Source of the DNA: Heliocidaris tuberculata | Lineage: Eukaryota > Echinodermata > Echinoidea > Camarodonta > Echinometridae | Direction: 5' to 3' | Assembly (NCBI GenBank): GCA_025618425.1 | Contig: CM046851.1 | Span: 31,105,754-31,169,753, forward strand | DNA: 64,000 nt | In this document: one piece after another, positions 1 to 13,029 of the stretch | How the letters are laid out: each line of letters starts with the position of its first letter | Numbering within the stretch: the stretch's first letter is position 1 | Made by a program: the position numbers and the translations under genes | Notes under the pieces: model-generated | What the model was told of the DNA's origin: nothing | Databases searched by the model: none | Seen by the model: only the letters and a program-made list of their open reading frames with translations

Positions 1-113
1 AATTTCAGAAAAGGGAGGACAGCTCTGGGGAACTTTGATATAAGCTACGCAACCATTATTCTCTCATTTACATTTCTCACAATTATAAAGTTCACAAAGT
101 TCTGCGACGGAGA

Positions 114-159
114 TTAGAGAGAGAGAGAGAGAGACACACACACACACACACACACACAG
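114..159 (+). repeat. (GA)n(CA)n microsatellite
   Basis: About ten GA units running directly into about ten CA units. Confidence 0.95.
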
Positions 160-160
160 A

Positions 161-301
161 ATAAATTACTCCGTTAGATACAACAAGTTCAATATTTCGC
201 CTATAAGCCTTCTTCAGTAAAAAGAAGAAGCCTGCAGAAGAAGAAGAAGAAGTCTTACAGGCGAAATATTGAACTTTTTGTATCTAACGGAGTGATTTAT
301 T
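161..301. repeat. Inverted pair of Penelope-terminus-like sequences
   Basis: Two ~54-bp arms (161-214 and 248-301) are near-perfect inverted copies around a GAAG-rich spacer. The left arm read on the minus strand has CTGAAGA (211-217), a short stem and GAAA (195-198), then TATTGAAC, the same arrangement as the hammerhead-like termini elsewhere in the window. The right arm keeps GAAA but has lost CTGA. Flanked by (GA)n/(CA)n at 114-159 and CT/AT repeats at 302-333. Confidence 0.55.
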
Positions 302-2190
302 TTCTCTCCCTCCTCTCTCTCTATATATATATTAAGCATAGACTCGTTCCAATATATTTTCCAAATTTTCGGAACGATCACGTTCCATATTTAGGGCAAC
401 AGACTTTGGAATACATTAAATATATATGCCCAGGAGTTATGCCTATATTAAGAAACAACTTCAGAATTAAATGCGCAAAATTGCAGTAGTTAAAAAGTAA
501 CAGTTTCTATATTAAGCAAGAGGGCGGGGATAGGGTCAGTATCGGAAACATAAATGTAACCGTTTTGATTTGATATTATTTCCTGTTGCTCCACAAATCT
601 TCTTGCTAATAATGTTGATATGGTAACATTCCATCCTAGATTTAAGACGAGGCAGAAAACCTTCATTGTGACCTTAACTTTGGTTGACAGTGAGGGTGGC
701 GACGGGCGACTTTGGTTCCAGACCACAAAGTGATAAATCACATTTCCTGAGCCAACCTATTCCATAAACACCTCTGCAATTTTTGTAGCATTTACTACTT
801 GTATCATTCCATAGACCATGTAGATTGGCAATGGTACTTACATATCATTTTTTTGAGATACCGTGTATTATATGAAATTTCTAAACTTAACGATGTAAGA
901 TTTAAGAGCATGACAGGTGTGCTTATAAGGCTCTCACACAGAACTGAACTTGGATATAACCTGGACATAAATTTCATACTTTGAAATGGTGATGACTGTT
1001 TTAGGAGTATCCCGAGTCTAAATTCATCTCAGATTTACCATTATTACTTCATATTCAATAGTGTGATTAAATTTATCCATACTGTAACTATGTACATATG
1101 TTTAATTTGATTTGTCATTATTCTTAATATCCTTCTTTGTAAAACAAAATCTTGATTTTAATTCTTAACGAAGATTCAAAATAATTTATAAAAGAATGAT
1201 ACATATGACATCTCATATCGTATGATTAAAAAAAAATATTCCTTTTACATTTAAGATCAGAATAGTTGCATATCATTATGCGAAATATTACTTCAGTCTA
1301 TAATCGACAATTTCCCTTTTGGACCACTGCTGAAGCGGTGAAGCCCCATAGCTTTCATTCTTAACCCCTGGCCATGGACACTCTACCAATATTCTTCTAC
1401 TTTTATATCACTTGCCAGTCAATCAAAACGCTGAGGGTTCGAATCTCCACCCGATTAGTATATCCTTAGACCAGGTATTTCATCTTCCATTGTCTCTGAA
1501 CCCAATTGTTCAATGTGTACTTATTAGGATCTATTCCTATAAATGCGATGTTCAATTGAAACGCTGCTGCAGGGGCTAAACCTATAATCATGATAATAAT
1601 CATTTTCAACCACTTTGGATAGAGACGCTATTTTATTATGTTGCACATATTGTCTTGGACAAAAACTGAATAATATTTTTCATGAACATCAATACCTCTT
1701 TTCCCCAATATTCTTTTCTTTTCACCACTGTTACATTTGACGCTGTTCACTGGTATCTACTCGACGAATGACGAAATTAATCTTGCACATTTTGCATTAT
1801 AATCATTGCACTAGACTCGTCATTAGAATGATTGCTATCTCGGAGTATATAGTGTCGATAGTTTATAACAAACTTCAAGTTGGGGCTGTGATCATGTGAT
1901 TTATTCCCTGATTAAATGGCAAGGGTGATATATTTACGATCAGCAATATGGACATTCTTGCCAGCATCTAGCCCATATAAATTTACCAGTGAGGGATACA
2001 AAAGGTTCAATATATTTGATCTTAAAAAACTATTTTGTGTAAGATGTTCTTTCATTATTGAACTCTATGTAGAATAGATGGCGTTGAAGACCCCTAACCA
2101 AACTCTCGTATATCACATGCGTCTCGCTATGGTATCCCTTTTTAATTTATTTTATTTCTTGTACAAATATATAAGTATTTATTCATTACA
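302..2190. other. AT-rich region, no gene seen
   Basis: Only short unsupported open frames (largest 83 codons, no family resemblance). No RNA gene or repeat structure that I can identify. Confidence 0.6.
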
Positions 2191-2195
2191 GTATT

Positions 2196-2196
<1 letters not shown>

Positions 2197-2236
<40 letters not shown>
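2197..2236 (+). repeat. (AT)n microsatellite
   Basis: Forty bases of AT next to the Penelope-type terminus; probably its 3' simple-repeat tail. Confidence 0.95.
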
Positions 2237-2240
<4 letters not shown>

Positions 2241-2283
2241 AACTGCTAAAAGCGTTTGTAATGCATTGTGGCCAATTTTATTT

Positions 2284-2330
2284 TTCTACTCAAATTTTCG
2301 ACGCTCCCTGGCGTCTTCTTCAGGAGAACA
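2284..2330 (-). ncRNA. Hammerhead-like ribozyme motif, copy 1
   Basis: On the minus strand: CTGAAGA (2317-2323), a GC-rich stem of GACGC/GCGTC with loop (2300-2315), GAAA (2296-2299), then ATTT and GAGTAGAA. This matches the CUGANGA / stem II / GAAA / UH layout with a minimal stem III. Departures are one extra A before stem II and a mismatched stem I (TTCTC against GAGTAGAA). Hammerheads are established in Penelope-like elements; activity here is not shown. Confidence 0.5.
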
Positions 2331-2666
2331 ATAAATGATAAGGTATCATACAAATAATTGAAATAGTTATAGTTATAGCGCGCGCATACTCAGTCAGATA
2401 TAGGTTGCTTAGAAACCGTCTCTCTTGGAGATCTGACTGAGGATGCGCGCGCTTTACAAAAAAATGATGGATATAATTATGCAGATGAGAAAAGAGTACT
2501 GTGCGCGCTTCATTATTACGTAATTTACGTAATTAACGTAATAATACACAAAATCCCAAGTAGTATTAGCGGCAAAGATTCAAAATAATAGTATTGAAAC
2601 AAAGAAGGAGAATTGATACCAAATCATTATTAAAGAACATGTGATTGAAAAGATACAAAAAAAAAC
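2284..2666 (-). mobile_element. 3' terminal region of the Penelope-like element with hammerhead-like motif
   Basis: Downstream (minus strand) of the endonuclease frame. It contains AT-palindromic sequence near 2514-2547, an imperfect inverted repeat of ~23 bp arms with GCGCGC cores at 2377-2452, and at 2284-2330 a hammerhead-like fold. A long (AT)n follows at 2197-2236, as often seen at Penelope-like 3' ends. Homologous terminal sequence recurs at 56937-57060. Confidence 0.6.
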
Positions 2667-3419
2667 CTAGCGAAAATATGTAAATCCATTGAGAAAGTAA
2701 AGATCTCTGTTAAGACCTTTTCCGTCAAAACTCCTGCTCTTAACAATTGCCCGTAATTCGGCAATTTTCCTATCGTCCGCTGACTTATAGCCTCCACCGA
2801 AAAGGCAAACCTTGACATCCGCAACTGAGTGATTGGGAAGGCTGAAGTGTTTAGCTACAGGGAGATCATTCCGTCTTTTGTTGATGGATGATCTGTGGTT
2901 GTTAAAACGCATCCGAAATTTGGTGCTAGTCTCACCAACATACACAACGTCTGGGCAGCGTGCGCAAAAGAGGCAGTAAAGAACATTGCTGGAATCGCAG
3001 TTATGACGTCCCGGCCGGAGAGTGAAATTGTCAGTGACCTTGATCGTGGTGTCAGTGATGAGATGTTTGCAAATCTGACATCTAGGTTTGGCGCAGGGAA
3101 TATTGCCTCTCCGAGGTGAGAAGGTCGGGAGTTTGCTGCTAACAAGCAAATTCCTTAAGTTTGGGGGCTGACGTTGAGCATGAAGGGGAGGGTCACCAAC
3201 CACTTTTCCTAGGTTTTGGTCAAGATGTAAGGTAGGCCACTCTAATCTGACCCGTTTAACAAAGGATTTCGTGGCAGGATGGTAGGTTGTAACTAAGGGG
3301 ATGCGCGTTTTATCCTTTGCGTTTGTGCATTGATTGAGGAGTTCTGTGCGGGATTTTCTCTTTACTCTGAGAATGGTTTCCTTGATCAGTCTGGCAGGAT
3401 AGCCTCTTTTCAGGAACTG
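2667..3419 (-). mobile_element. Penelope-like element, C-terminal linker and GIY-YIG endonuclease
   Basis: Open frame of about 250 codons entering from 3419 without a start, so the element is 5'-truncated and the RT catalytic core is missing. The first part (LKRGYPARLIKETILRVKRK) matches the region just after RT in Penelope-like elements. Next come a Cys-rich linker (PCAKPRCQICKHL) and the GIY-YIG domain: VLY, then YVGET, RFNNHR, PVAKHF, an IAELRAI segment and GLNRD near the end. The right edge abuts a short AT repeat. The family copies by target-primed reverse transcription and uses this endonuclease to nick the target. The frame is unbroken, so the insertion is fairly young, but it cannot be autonomous. 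Confidence 0.88.
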
Positions 3420-4008
3420 TATATATATATATGACGAATGGAATGGATAAATTTACTTTTCATCCTAGACTGGGTGAGAGGGTATCAAGCATCGGGGTTG
3501 CTGTAGATGGTATACAGTCCTTTCTTGTTCCATAAGGCAATTCGGAAGCCATTTTTTGTCATACTGAAACAAAGTAATAAGAGAACTAAAACTTGGCAAT
3601 AAAAGATCATATTTTTCGTACTGGTTTCAATATCTACCCCTTTTCAAGCTTAAGGAATCCGACAAAAAGGAGTAGCCGTAAAGCTACGTAATCCTGGATT
3701 CCAAGCACCGTTTTTGAATTTAGACATCTCTCACCTACCGTAAAACCAAACCCTTGTGGAAGGAAAATCTTATAGTTAACCTATCAGATACCAGCTACTG
3801 CTTTTCGTCAGTTGTGCACTGTTGGGAAGTATGTATCTCGAGATAGAAAAGGTTTAGCAAGTTCAAGCTTGAGATGGATACGGCGTTTTTACTCCCTTGT
3901 TGGTTTTAAGCAAATCCTTCACGTAATTCCATCGTTCAGGTATATACTGCTTTCGAAAGTGAGGCAACAATGAATCAACAAATTTCTTCAATATTGTTCG
4001 CCTCCTCA

Positions 4009-4232
4009 TCACTCTTTCTCTCTCTCGTTCCCTCCATTATTCTTACCTACTCTTTTCATTTTTCCTCCTCTCTCCTTCTATTTTCCTCCCTACCTCCTTC
4101 CCTACTATCTTTTCCCTCTCTCTCTCTCTCTCCCTTTCAATTCCTCTCCATTCTCTCTTTCCCTCCTTCCCCCCTCTGTCTCTCTGATTCTCAGTCCCCC
4201 CCCCCCCCTCTCCTGCCTTGACCCCACCCCTT
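4009..4232 (+). repeat. Pyrimidine-rich tract
   Basis: CT-rich low-complexity DNA with TCTC runs and an 11-base C run at ~4197-4208. Long open frames here are compositional artefacts. Confidence 0.9.
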
Positions 4233-5048
4233 TCTCTTGATTCTGTTGGATTTCGTAATTTTGATAGAAAAAAAGAGACTTTCCACGTGTGAACGGGTTC
4301 GGTTAAAACTCGATGGTTCTTGAAAAGCAAACATTAATGTTAAATTTTCCCATGAGCATTGTCTAAATCCACCTTCTGTTTGGATCATGTTAATTTAGCT
4401 AGCCAGGATTAGGTCGACACTAATACGGATGTTTTCCCTTCTTAGCTCGATAATCTAAATCCTAGGGTCTTTGTCTTGTCTTCATCGGCTTACATGGTCA
4501 TCTGAATAAGTTCTTTATCCTTTTACTTACACCACTTAGCTTTTGCTTGTCAAGTAAGCAACCCAAATACTTACAAACATCCAAGATGGCATTGACAGAT
4601 AGTTAGCTCCAAGAGCATTTTCGAGAAATAAACAAGTCTTTTCCGACAGCCATATGATAATGTATTTTTAAGATCTATCCAATTCATGTTAACTCTTACA
4701 TAAAATGAAATAAAATTTCATGCATGTCATGACGGTATCCTAATTTGATAATAAATACAATGAATGATAGTTATTTACCCGGCGCCTATTTCACTGGATA
4801 GTGAATAGAAAGCCTTTGAATGGTTATTTTCCTTATGATTTGGGGACCATATTTTGTGTACTTTTTTTTTCTTTTCATACTTTTTTTATTCCTTGATTCA
4901 GTTTTTCAAAACGAATAATTACAAATTAAACATTAATTACACAATATAATTCAACATGGCAATAAACACAATACAAATTATATATTTCCATAACGTGCCA
5001 TCCATAAATAAACAACAATAGTACAATTTAACTGAACAAGGTATAGGT

Positions 5049-5050
<2 letters not shown>

Positions 5051-5088
<38 letters not shown>

Positions 5089-5112
5089 CCACGCGCGTGC
5101 ACGCCCACACAC
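5051..5112 (+). repeat. (AC)n microsatellite
   Basis: About 17 AC units followed by degenerate CGCGCACGC-type purine/pyrimidine alternation, which could adopt Z-DNA. Confidence 0.95.
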
Positions 5113-6662
5113 TGGCAATGTATCATGTTGAAAATGAAGACCTATATATGAGTACATGTGAAAATGGATGTGTACTTAATCGACATTGAATAAATATATA
5201 CAGTGTATATCTTTAAGGTATGTCCTTTGGGGAAAGGAAAAATCCCCGTTCATTACTCATTGGTCCGTTCATTTTCTCCTTCATGTCAAATCATTTATGT
5301 GGTTCGTGTGGCTACTCTCGGGATTAGCATCATTTTAAATTATTTTGGTAGTCGAACATACACCCAAGAATGACTGCCAAAAGAGTACTTTCTGTTAATT
5401 TTCATAGAGTAGCTCTCTATCTACAGCATGTCTTAATATATTTCATTTTAAAAAGCTAGACTTAGTATTTTCTTCGAATCATGTCAGTCAGTTTAATAAC
5501 CGACTGCTTTGCGTTGACAAACGGGCCGAGCACACATTTGTATGGATTTGTGGTCGGCGGTTTAGGAAGAAGGGCGGGTATAGTATGGTGTCTTCTAGTC
5601 GTCAGCACAGCTTGACAAAATCAATTTTTAGCTTCCTCATCATCGCACCATTCTTGCTTGAACAAAAGTTATCAACCTTTTTCCTACCGCTGAGAAAGGG
5701 GCGAATATGCGGATGAAAAATGGGAAAGTGAATTCACTTCAAAGAAACCACTTTTTGTCCCGTCTTTGTGCAAGGGGAATGTGCATTCCGCGGCGAACTC
5801 GGTAGTATGTGAGCTGTTTATTATTCATTCAATTTGAAATGGATTAAGGCATTCCATTTTCCCTCATTTCCATGCATGCAATGAACCGAATTTTCTTGCA
5901 ATCATTAAGATCTATACAGAATAAAATATGTCCAGAATAATGATTATCTTGTTGAATTCCCTATGCAGATGTTAATAAATGTGAGCAAATATATGTAAAT
6001 TTAAAATTATTAAAAAAAAAATTATTATTATTGTTCTCTTTGCCAGTTTTTCAGCAAAGAGGAATTGTTAAAAAAAAATGTCTTGCATATGGTTATTTTG
6101 AAGACCAAAGAACCGCTCGACAAATATCAGTTTATCGGATTTGCAACCACAAGTCAGCACAACAAAAGATTTCTTTCGACATCATTCCGGTATTCTGTTA
6201 GATACGATGTCGCAAATCCGATTACACCCCTCCTGCCAACAACAGGTTCACCGTTTTTCAATTCAACACCAAACTATTCTTCGGCTTAAATTCCACTGTT
6301 GAAGAAACCACTTTTCTCTCTATTATGTCTAATCCCGCTCATTACAAGAGCTTTGAAGGTATATTTTGAAACATGGTCTCTACCGACGTAGGTGGTAGAG
6401 GGGCTTGATGTCCAACCTCTTTTCTTTAGAATAGGTCAAATCGGGAAACGGCCTGACGGGGTAGAAAATCGAAATGGATGGTTTTTGTTCGGTTGTTGCG
6501 GCAGAAGTCATAATGATGCAGGAAACTAGTCAGGTATAGAAAGAAAGTGAAATGCGATCAGCTTTAAAGTATGAAGTGCACACATACTTTCGCTGATCTT
6601 GTATATAATATATCATGTACATATCGTCCATTGTGAAGTTATAACATTTGCGCTGAAAACAC

Positions 6663-7037
6663 TACAGGGCGATTCCGTACCTGAAAAAATTGAAGTTTTG
6701 ACCTTTCCAAGCCTACTAATCATATGAATGATTAATAAAAGTTTTCTCAAGTTGAGACAGTTATGAAGTATATCAGCTAGATATATTTATCAATGGTAAC
6801 GTGCAGAGATTTTTATAATTTGTGGGTGAAGAAAATGAAAATTTTGCACATGTCGCACAGAACATCTCTGTGTCCCATACGACATATGACTAATATCTAT
6901 AAATTTCACCCCCAAATCACTCGACATTAACAATCTAGTATCAGTATTATGAAGACCATGAAGCAACTCACACTAATTATTAGTACATTAGGCTAGAAAA
7001 TAAATTACAATTTTTACTAATACGGAATCACCCGTAG
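6663..7037. mobile_element. 375-bp MITE, TACAGGGCGATTCCGTA ends
   Basis: TACAGGGCGATTCCGTA at the left and TACGGAATCACCCGTA at the right, nearly inverse. AT-rich noncoding interior. Confidence 0.6.
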
Positions 7038-9760
7038 GCCATTTTTATGAACTTTAAAGTCCTATGTTTTATTAATCACCTCTTACCTATCGTCTGTATT
7101 GGGATACCCTGATTTGGCCTATTTTCATGCAAGAAAACCTACCTTTCAGCTGTTCATTCTTAACGACTTCCTCCGTTATTGGCTGCAACTCGTATGTCAA
7201 ATCTTCCATCTTATCGTAGCTATACTTTGGGATACTCAAGCATGATTTTCTCAACATCCAAGAATATAAGTAAGTTCTATGAAAAGTATTTCTTAAGGTA
7301 TGTTATTCACATGCAGACCAAGCAATTAAAAAAAAATTAAAGTAGAGCAACAAAAAAAAACCAAACAAAAAAACCAAACAAACAAAGAAAAAACAAAGTA
7401 AAACAAAACAGAAGCAAAACTTGTCTTATAAGAATCTATTCATACCCCAGAGACAAAAATTTAATGATTTACTAAATCACTCTTTCATAAAACATGATCA
7501 TTTTTAAGGCGTCTTAAGAATTAATTTAGATTAGAGTAAAAAGACAGTCGTGTCCTAGAGTTAAATACTTTTAATGAGATTATGTAGAGTAATCGACCTT
7601 GATCTGGATTCTATTCGTATATCAGAATAATAGCGGACATGACCAAATCCATTCTCCTGCATAATTACCAAGCTGTCATATATCACCTTGTTAGATTCTG
7701 CTACGTCATTTGGTAGATGGAGACTAAAGGCAATTGAAGAAAATCAAAAGAAAATCGAAGTTCTTTCTCCTTTGATGTGATCCGTTTCAAGTTATCACAG
7801 ACTAACAAACAATTAGCCAATCCTACGCAATCCATCTTATGCTTTCAAACCGTTACCTTCAAACAACAATGGCTGATTTCGATTTTGAGGTTGTGGGGGC
7901 TGTAATGATAAAGCCTGCAACATCTAAATACAGGCCCCTGGAAACAGTCATTTTGATATGTATGTGACTAGATTATAAGGAAGCCTGCATCGTTTTGTAT
8001 CGTATCGTATAGCCTGCTGCTTGGTTAACAAATCATGCCTTCATTATGCCGATTTGCTAAAAAATAAATACGCGAAGATAATATGCGGTCGATGATGTTA
8101 TAACGGCTACAATCAAAGACACTGATGGTCCAGAGGACTATGGATGTCCCTATCATAGCACAAGAAGCGTTCTTTAATAAGTTTAAGGAACAAAGGTTTC
8201 AGACAAATTATTATCTACATGTATTTCACTTATTTCGTCTTTAGATTTTCATATTGGGAATTAGAAATAATGGAGCACATATAGCTCTGAATATTCATGC
8301 ACCTAAATTCATCTGCATTATCATAAATCGACAATTGTCAGCATTGGTCGTATAGATCCGTTTAAGTTTGATCTTGCATGATTCTTTTCAATTCTTTATA
8401 TGATATGATATTATATGTACAAGTAAGACTATAACTATATTATTTCCCCCTTTTTATTCATTTTGGACGTTTTCAATGAAATTGAAAGAAATCAACTAAT
8501 CAACAATCTTGTTCAGAATATTATTCAGTGCAGCCGGCACTTCTTGTTGCGGCCTTCAAAGCATAATACATCACGGTGTTAATCTGCATCCCTAGTTTAT
8601 AATTGCAACCGCTTGTACCTTATTCTTGTTAAAGTTAACGTTATGCTTATTCCGCCTGCACGAATTGAAATATGCACTGTTTCCTCAATAAATCATATGA
8701 TCCAGACTAAAAACTAAGGTTTCAACAGACCAATAGGCCATCTCCACGGGAATGAACTCAGTGTTCTACTCTTCACCACTTGGGGCTGATAAATGGTGAA
8801 CAGCTGAGTCAAGGTGGCCGCCATCTTATTCTAAAAACACTTGTGCCGATCTTTATGTTAATGAAAGAGCGCTTAGGTTAAAAGATATAGCTTTCATTCC
8901 TCAAGCTTTCCAGTTGTCAGTAGGCTAGGTGGTGTTTAAGATGAAACCCTCGTTTGCCAGGGGTGCTTAAGACATAGTTCATTTTTGTATTCTCCCAATA
9001 GCTGGAGTCTACTCTTCATAGAGTGCAATTGGTAACAGAAACGTATATTCTTTGTATGAAAGAAAGGAAAGAAAGAATGGTTACGAGTAGACAAGTATCG
9101 GTACTGCCTATCACTGAATCAATAAAAGTCTCACATCTAAAAAGACTGCAAAAAAGGCAAATAAATCACAATACATTGTACCGTATTTCTTTCATTTTGT
9201 TTCCTATAAATGTATCAGAGTTCAAGAGGGGATTTATATTGAGGTTTATTTCTTAAAGATGCTTTAACTTGTTTCTTTTATCGCCTCATGTTGAATTCCT
9301 CAAGAGCCATTTGTGCCACATTTCCAGAGTACCTACGAAGGGTCATATTCAAGAAGCATAAATCGTCTCGGACCACACCTTCTCTCTTGATGTTCTCCTG
9401 TACATTGACTTACTGCCGTATTTCCACAGTTTTTTTGTCGTCAGGCTATGTCAAAGTTGCCATGATCATTAAAATATATTCTCCTTTTCTTTTATCCTAG
9501 ACCGTATTACAGGCATTTCCAGATGCAAAACCATGCAAAACCATGGTGAATTCTGAGAATAGTACATGCAATGAAGTATGTCCTTGAAATGTTCCTTTCA
9601 TGTTAGCCATCCATCACTAACAAATAGATTACCTAAAATCTCATTTTCATCGATATAGTAGCATTCTTGAGAAAGGATTTTTAAATTCCTGCCTTTGCGT
9701 GAACTCCACAGTTCATCACAGGTTATCGTCGGGACACGCAACATGAAGGTAACATTGTTT

Positions 9761-9835
9761 GTCCGTTGAGAGCCAAAAAGGCATTAACTCATCTTCTTTA
9801 AAACAGAGTTAACGCCCTTCTGGCTCTCAGCGGAC
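9761..9835. repeat. 75-bp foldback (GTCCGTTGAGAGCC arms)
   Basis: Thirty-base arms with about five mismatches: GTCCGTTGAGAGCCAAAAAG facing GGCTCTCAGCGGAC, around a 15-nt loop. Probably a tiny MITE; could form a microRNA-like hairpin if transcribed. Confidence 0.65.
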
Positions 9836-11403
9836 CTTTAGCAAGATAAATATTTCTGTTATCTTATGACAAAATTTACAAATACTGCGCTGATCCTACC
9901 TTTCAACTCTTATCGATATTTTGACTACCTCCTGAAATCATGACAATAGGGTATTAGTTACTTCAAGGCTATATGAAGAATGTTTAATGATGTAAGTTTG
10001 ACAGCTTATGGTTGGAAGGTCTAGTTGTTTAATTGACATCTTTGAATTCATTTAATAATAAAGAACGTGAAGAAATGTTCAACAAATATTTACCAGTGTT
10101 AATCGGAGGAAACAGATCCCTCATTGTTATCCTTTTATCTTGAACTGTTTTCGGGTCTGTAACCATTCTGAAAGCTTTACACATCATTATATTAATTCAA
10201 TACATCCCCACGATTTACCTTTTGCTAATTATATTTTTTTCTCATGGTTACTATGGTAAGTGTTAGATAAATACTTTTTTGATAAAAATAGGAATTAAAA
10301 AAAAAAGAAGAAAAATTTGAAACAAAAGAAGAAAAAAAGGAAAATGGAAAAAAGAACGAACCAAAGAGGTCCATATGACTGTGAAATAAAGGAATAAAAC
10401 CTAAAGGTAATGGAGCCACCTATCTATTAGTCAAGTTGATTTTAGTAATATATAGATAAATCATAGGCATAATAGTTACTTCCACAATGCATGAATTTAA
10501 ACTCCACCATAAACAGGGAACTGTAATCCTTTCCCTGCCTGGGAGATGCAAACCCTACATGCAACCCCACGTTTGATATTGGTGCATGTACAACGTGGTA
10601 AAGATATCCTTCGTAATCTTAATATTTGAATTTTTCGAACAGTCGAGGTTCATTTCACGGTTAAGGGGGGCTTATGGTAATCAAGATATTCCCTACCTGA
10701 ATGTGACATTTCAACGAACATGACGGGAGAGAAAAAAAAACCAACAAAACCAAACAAACCCCGTGCTTTTCGTATAATTTATCACAGAGTCAAATGTTCA
10801 AGACTTCAATGAGAGATATAAACTAAATTGTATTTACGACGTTTGTCCCATCCCTGTTCCCAAATTTCTGAGAAAACGTTCGCTATTGTGCTTATTGGTC
10901 TGATCCCCCCGTTCCTCATATAAATATAGCTGAGGATCTTTAAAGATCGATTTCTTTCAAATTTAGGCTTAGTATAATAGGTTATCTTTACACTGTACCA
11001 AGAGAAACAACTATCTCTTTAAGTGAATAGATGCTAATTAATTTTTTTTGTCCTTTTGCTCTCGTTGCAAAAGTAGCATTTCCCAGTAGTTAGAAACTTT
11101 CTTTCTGCTTGTCTCAAATTTGAATTACAACCACCAGACAAGATATACTAAATTTCCTAGTCATCAAAATGGCGTCTTCATAGTTGATCTTTAACGTTTG
11201 TTGTGTTATCCTGCCCTGACACGTTTTATCCAAGATCTCGTGCTGTATATCTTGGCATTACTCATTATAACCTCATAACCTACAAAGCCAGATCCAAATC
11301 GTTTTATAAAATGTTCCCACGATGAGATATGGTTTCGCCCTTTTGCTATTTATGTATTTTTCTTGTATATTGTGACCTCAAGAAATATTCGCAGAAATAC
11401 AAA

Positions 11404-11530
11404 TAAACACGTGGCGGGTCCCTTCAGGCTGAAGCACTCTGACTAGCAGCACCATTTCGTCGACAGTTGCTGCCTGTCGTTGACTGATGCAGTATAAACC
11501 AGACATCACATTCTTCCGCTCCAGTTATTG
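11404..11530 (+). promoter_or_regulatory. TATA-box promoter-like segment without a gene
   Basis: CACGTG E-box at about 11409, then TATAAA at 11493-11498 within a locally less AT-rich stretch running to ~11700. No long reading frame follows. It may be a promoter of a noncoding transcript, a 5' UTR exon of a gene whose coding exons I cannot see, or chance. Confidence 0.2.
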
Positions 11531-13029
11531 AACAAGAACTAGACCCAAGACGGTGCTAGCATCAAGCATAAGGACTATTTAGTACTTAATTGAAAGATTA
11601 ATTTCACACCTACGCGTAAATTCCTGTTGAACGCTTTGGATCATCAAAGTCGAAGATCAGAGGGGCCGATCTGAAGACACCGACAACGTCCGCTCGTCTA
11701 AGATTATCCAAAGTATACTTCAATCAAACGACTTTATTAATTTATTCTTCTATTCTTTAAAACTTGTCAAGTTAGAGTTCTTGTAAACACGGTATCTTCT
11801 GGATATTGTTGCCTTGATCAATTTGTATTATTAATTTTATTTTAATATGTAAGTAAAAGTCATTTGGGATTGCTCCTACTCCTGCCCCATGTCTTTGTTC
11901 AAATATTTCTGGTGTAAAAAACAAAATTTCATTGCTTAATGAGACCTTACCCCTTCTTCGATGTATTGTGAAACCGTGATTTTGAAATATTTACATGTTA
12001 CTATGTACATGTTATTTGAATACCTTGTAAAAAGTAATCCCCACCCCCTCATGACTGGAAGAAAATAAATTTTACTTTGACATACGTGTTCATCTATTCT
12101 CTTCATTTCAATTGATAGTTTTATTTGTCTGTCTAAATGTGTTCAACTGTGAAATTAAAACTAATACACATGAATTAAACAGTAAGTGTATCTTTATCCA
12201 TTAAAATATTTTATAGTTGAATCAGATTTACTCAGAAGTTAAATCTTTTTACAATTTGTCCAAATGTGCTAAATTTTGTGATATGAGTTCTTCATTTTGA
12301 AGTAATGAAAACCTACTGTCATTAGAGATTATGAAGCCATTACATTTTATTTTGATATTATTCAATTATGATACACTAGTATCTCAGCTTTCCATTTTAT
12401 AAATTTAAGCCAGCGAGCGAGCAAAATTCAGACAATTATTTATCAGTTACTGACGTCCACTGTTGTATATTTTCAAATGCAATTAAAGGATTAAACTGAA
12501 ATAAACAAAATGAGATTAAAGAATCATAAAATAAGAGTATAAGGTGATGGTTGCCGGAATATTGGTGATATATCGGCGTAATAACGACTTCTTGTTTATT
12601 ACTTACATTCTTATAACCTTAAGTAAAATTCACGATAAATAAATATACTGCGTGCTGAAAGGTGAAGCAGCGTGCATACATGAAATAAACGTGGGAAAAG
12701 TGGGTGTCTTTAAAAAATAATGCATAAAATCTCGATATAGTTATTGACTTGTGTATTGTACGTGACTAAATGGTTAACAAATGAGCTACCAAGCATTTTA
12801 TTTCTTCGTCATGATTTACAGTTTCTTACTTTTTTCCAAGCTGGTAGTCTTTCACAATATAATTTCCGAGGGATTTTTTTTTTTATGATTTGTGTTTCAC
12901 CAAACATGTTTCGTTATACCATTCCCCTGTAATATGTCGTAGTCGTATGGCTCCATACTGATTGTATGACACATGCTCTGGCGACAATGCTCTGCGGTCA
13001 ATATGCTACACTAACTATTCTTAGCATAG

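Larger units (their letters stand above)
3433..6662. other. Intergenic, simple repeats only
   Basis: Apart from the pyrimidine tract at 4009 and the (AC)n at 5051 nothing stands out. The AT-rich sequence at 4860-5040 resembles a LINE 3' UTR in composition only. Confidence 0.55.
7038..13029. other. Intergenic, no gene seen
   Basis: Contains an A/C-rich AAACAAAC patch at 7330-7420, the small foldback at 9761 and the TATA-like segment at 11404-11530. No coding frame is convincing. Confidence 0.55.

Noticed and set aside
3970..4388. Overlapping frames of 83-95 codons on both strands
   Set aside because: Pyrimidine-tract artefacts, Ser/Leu/Pro or Arg/Glu only.
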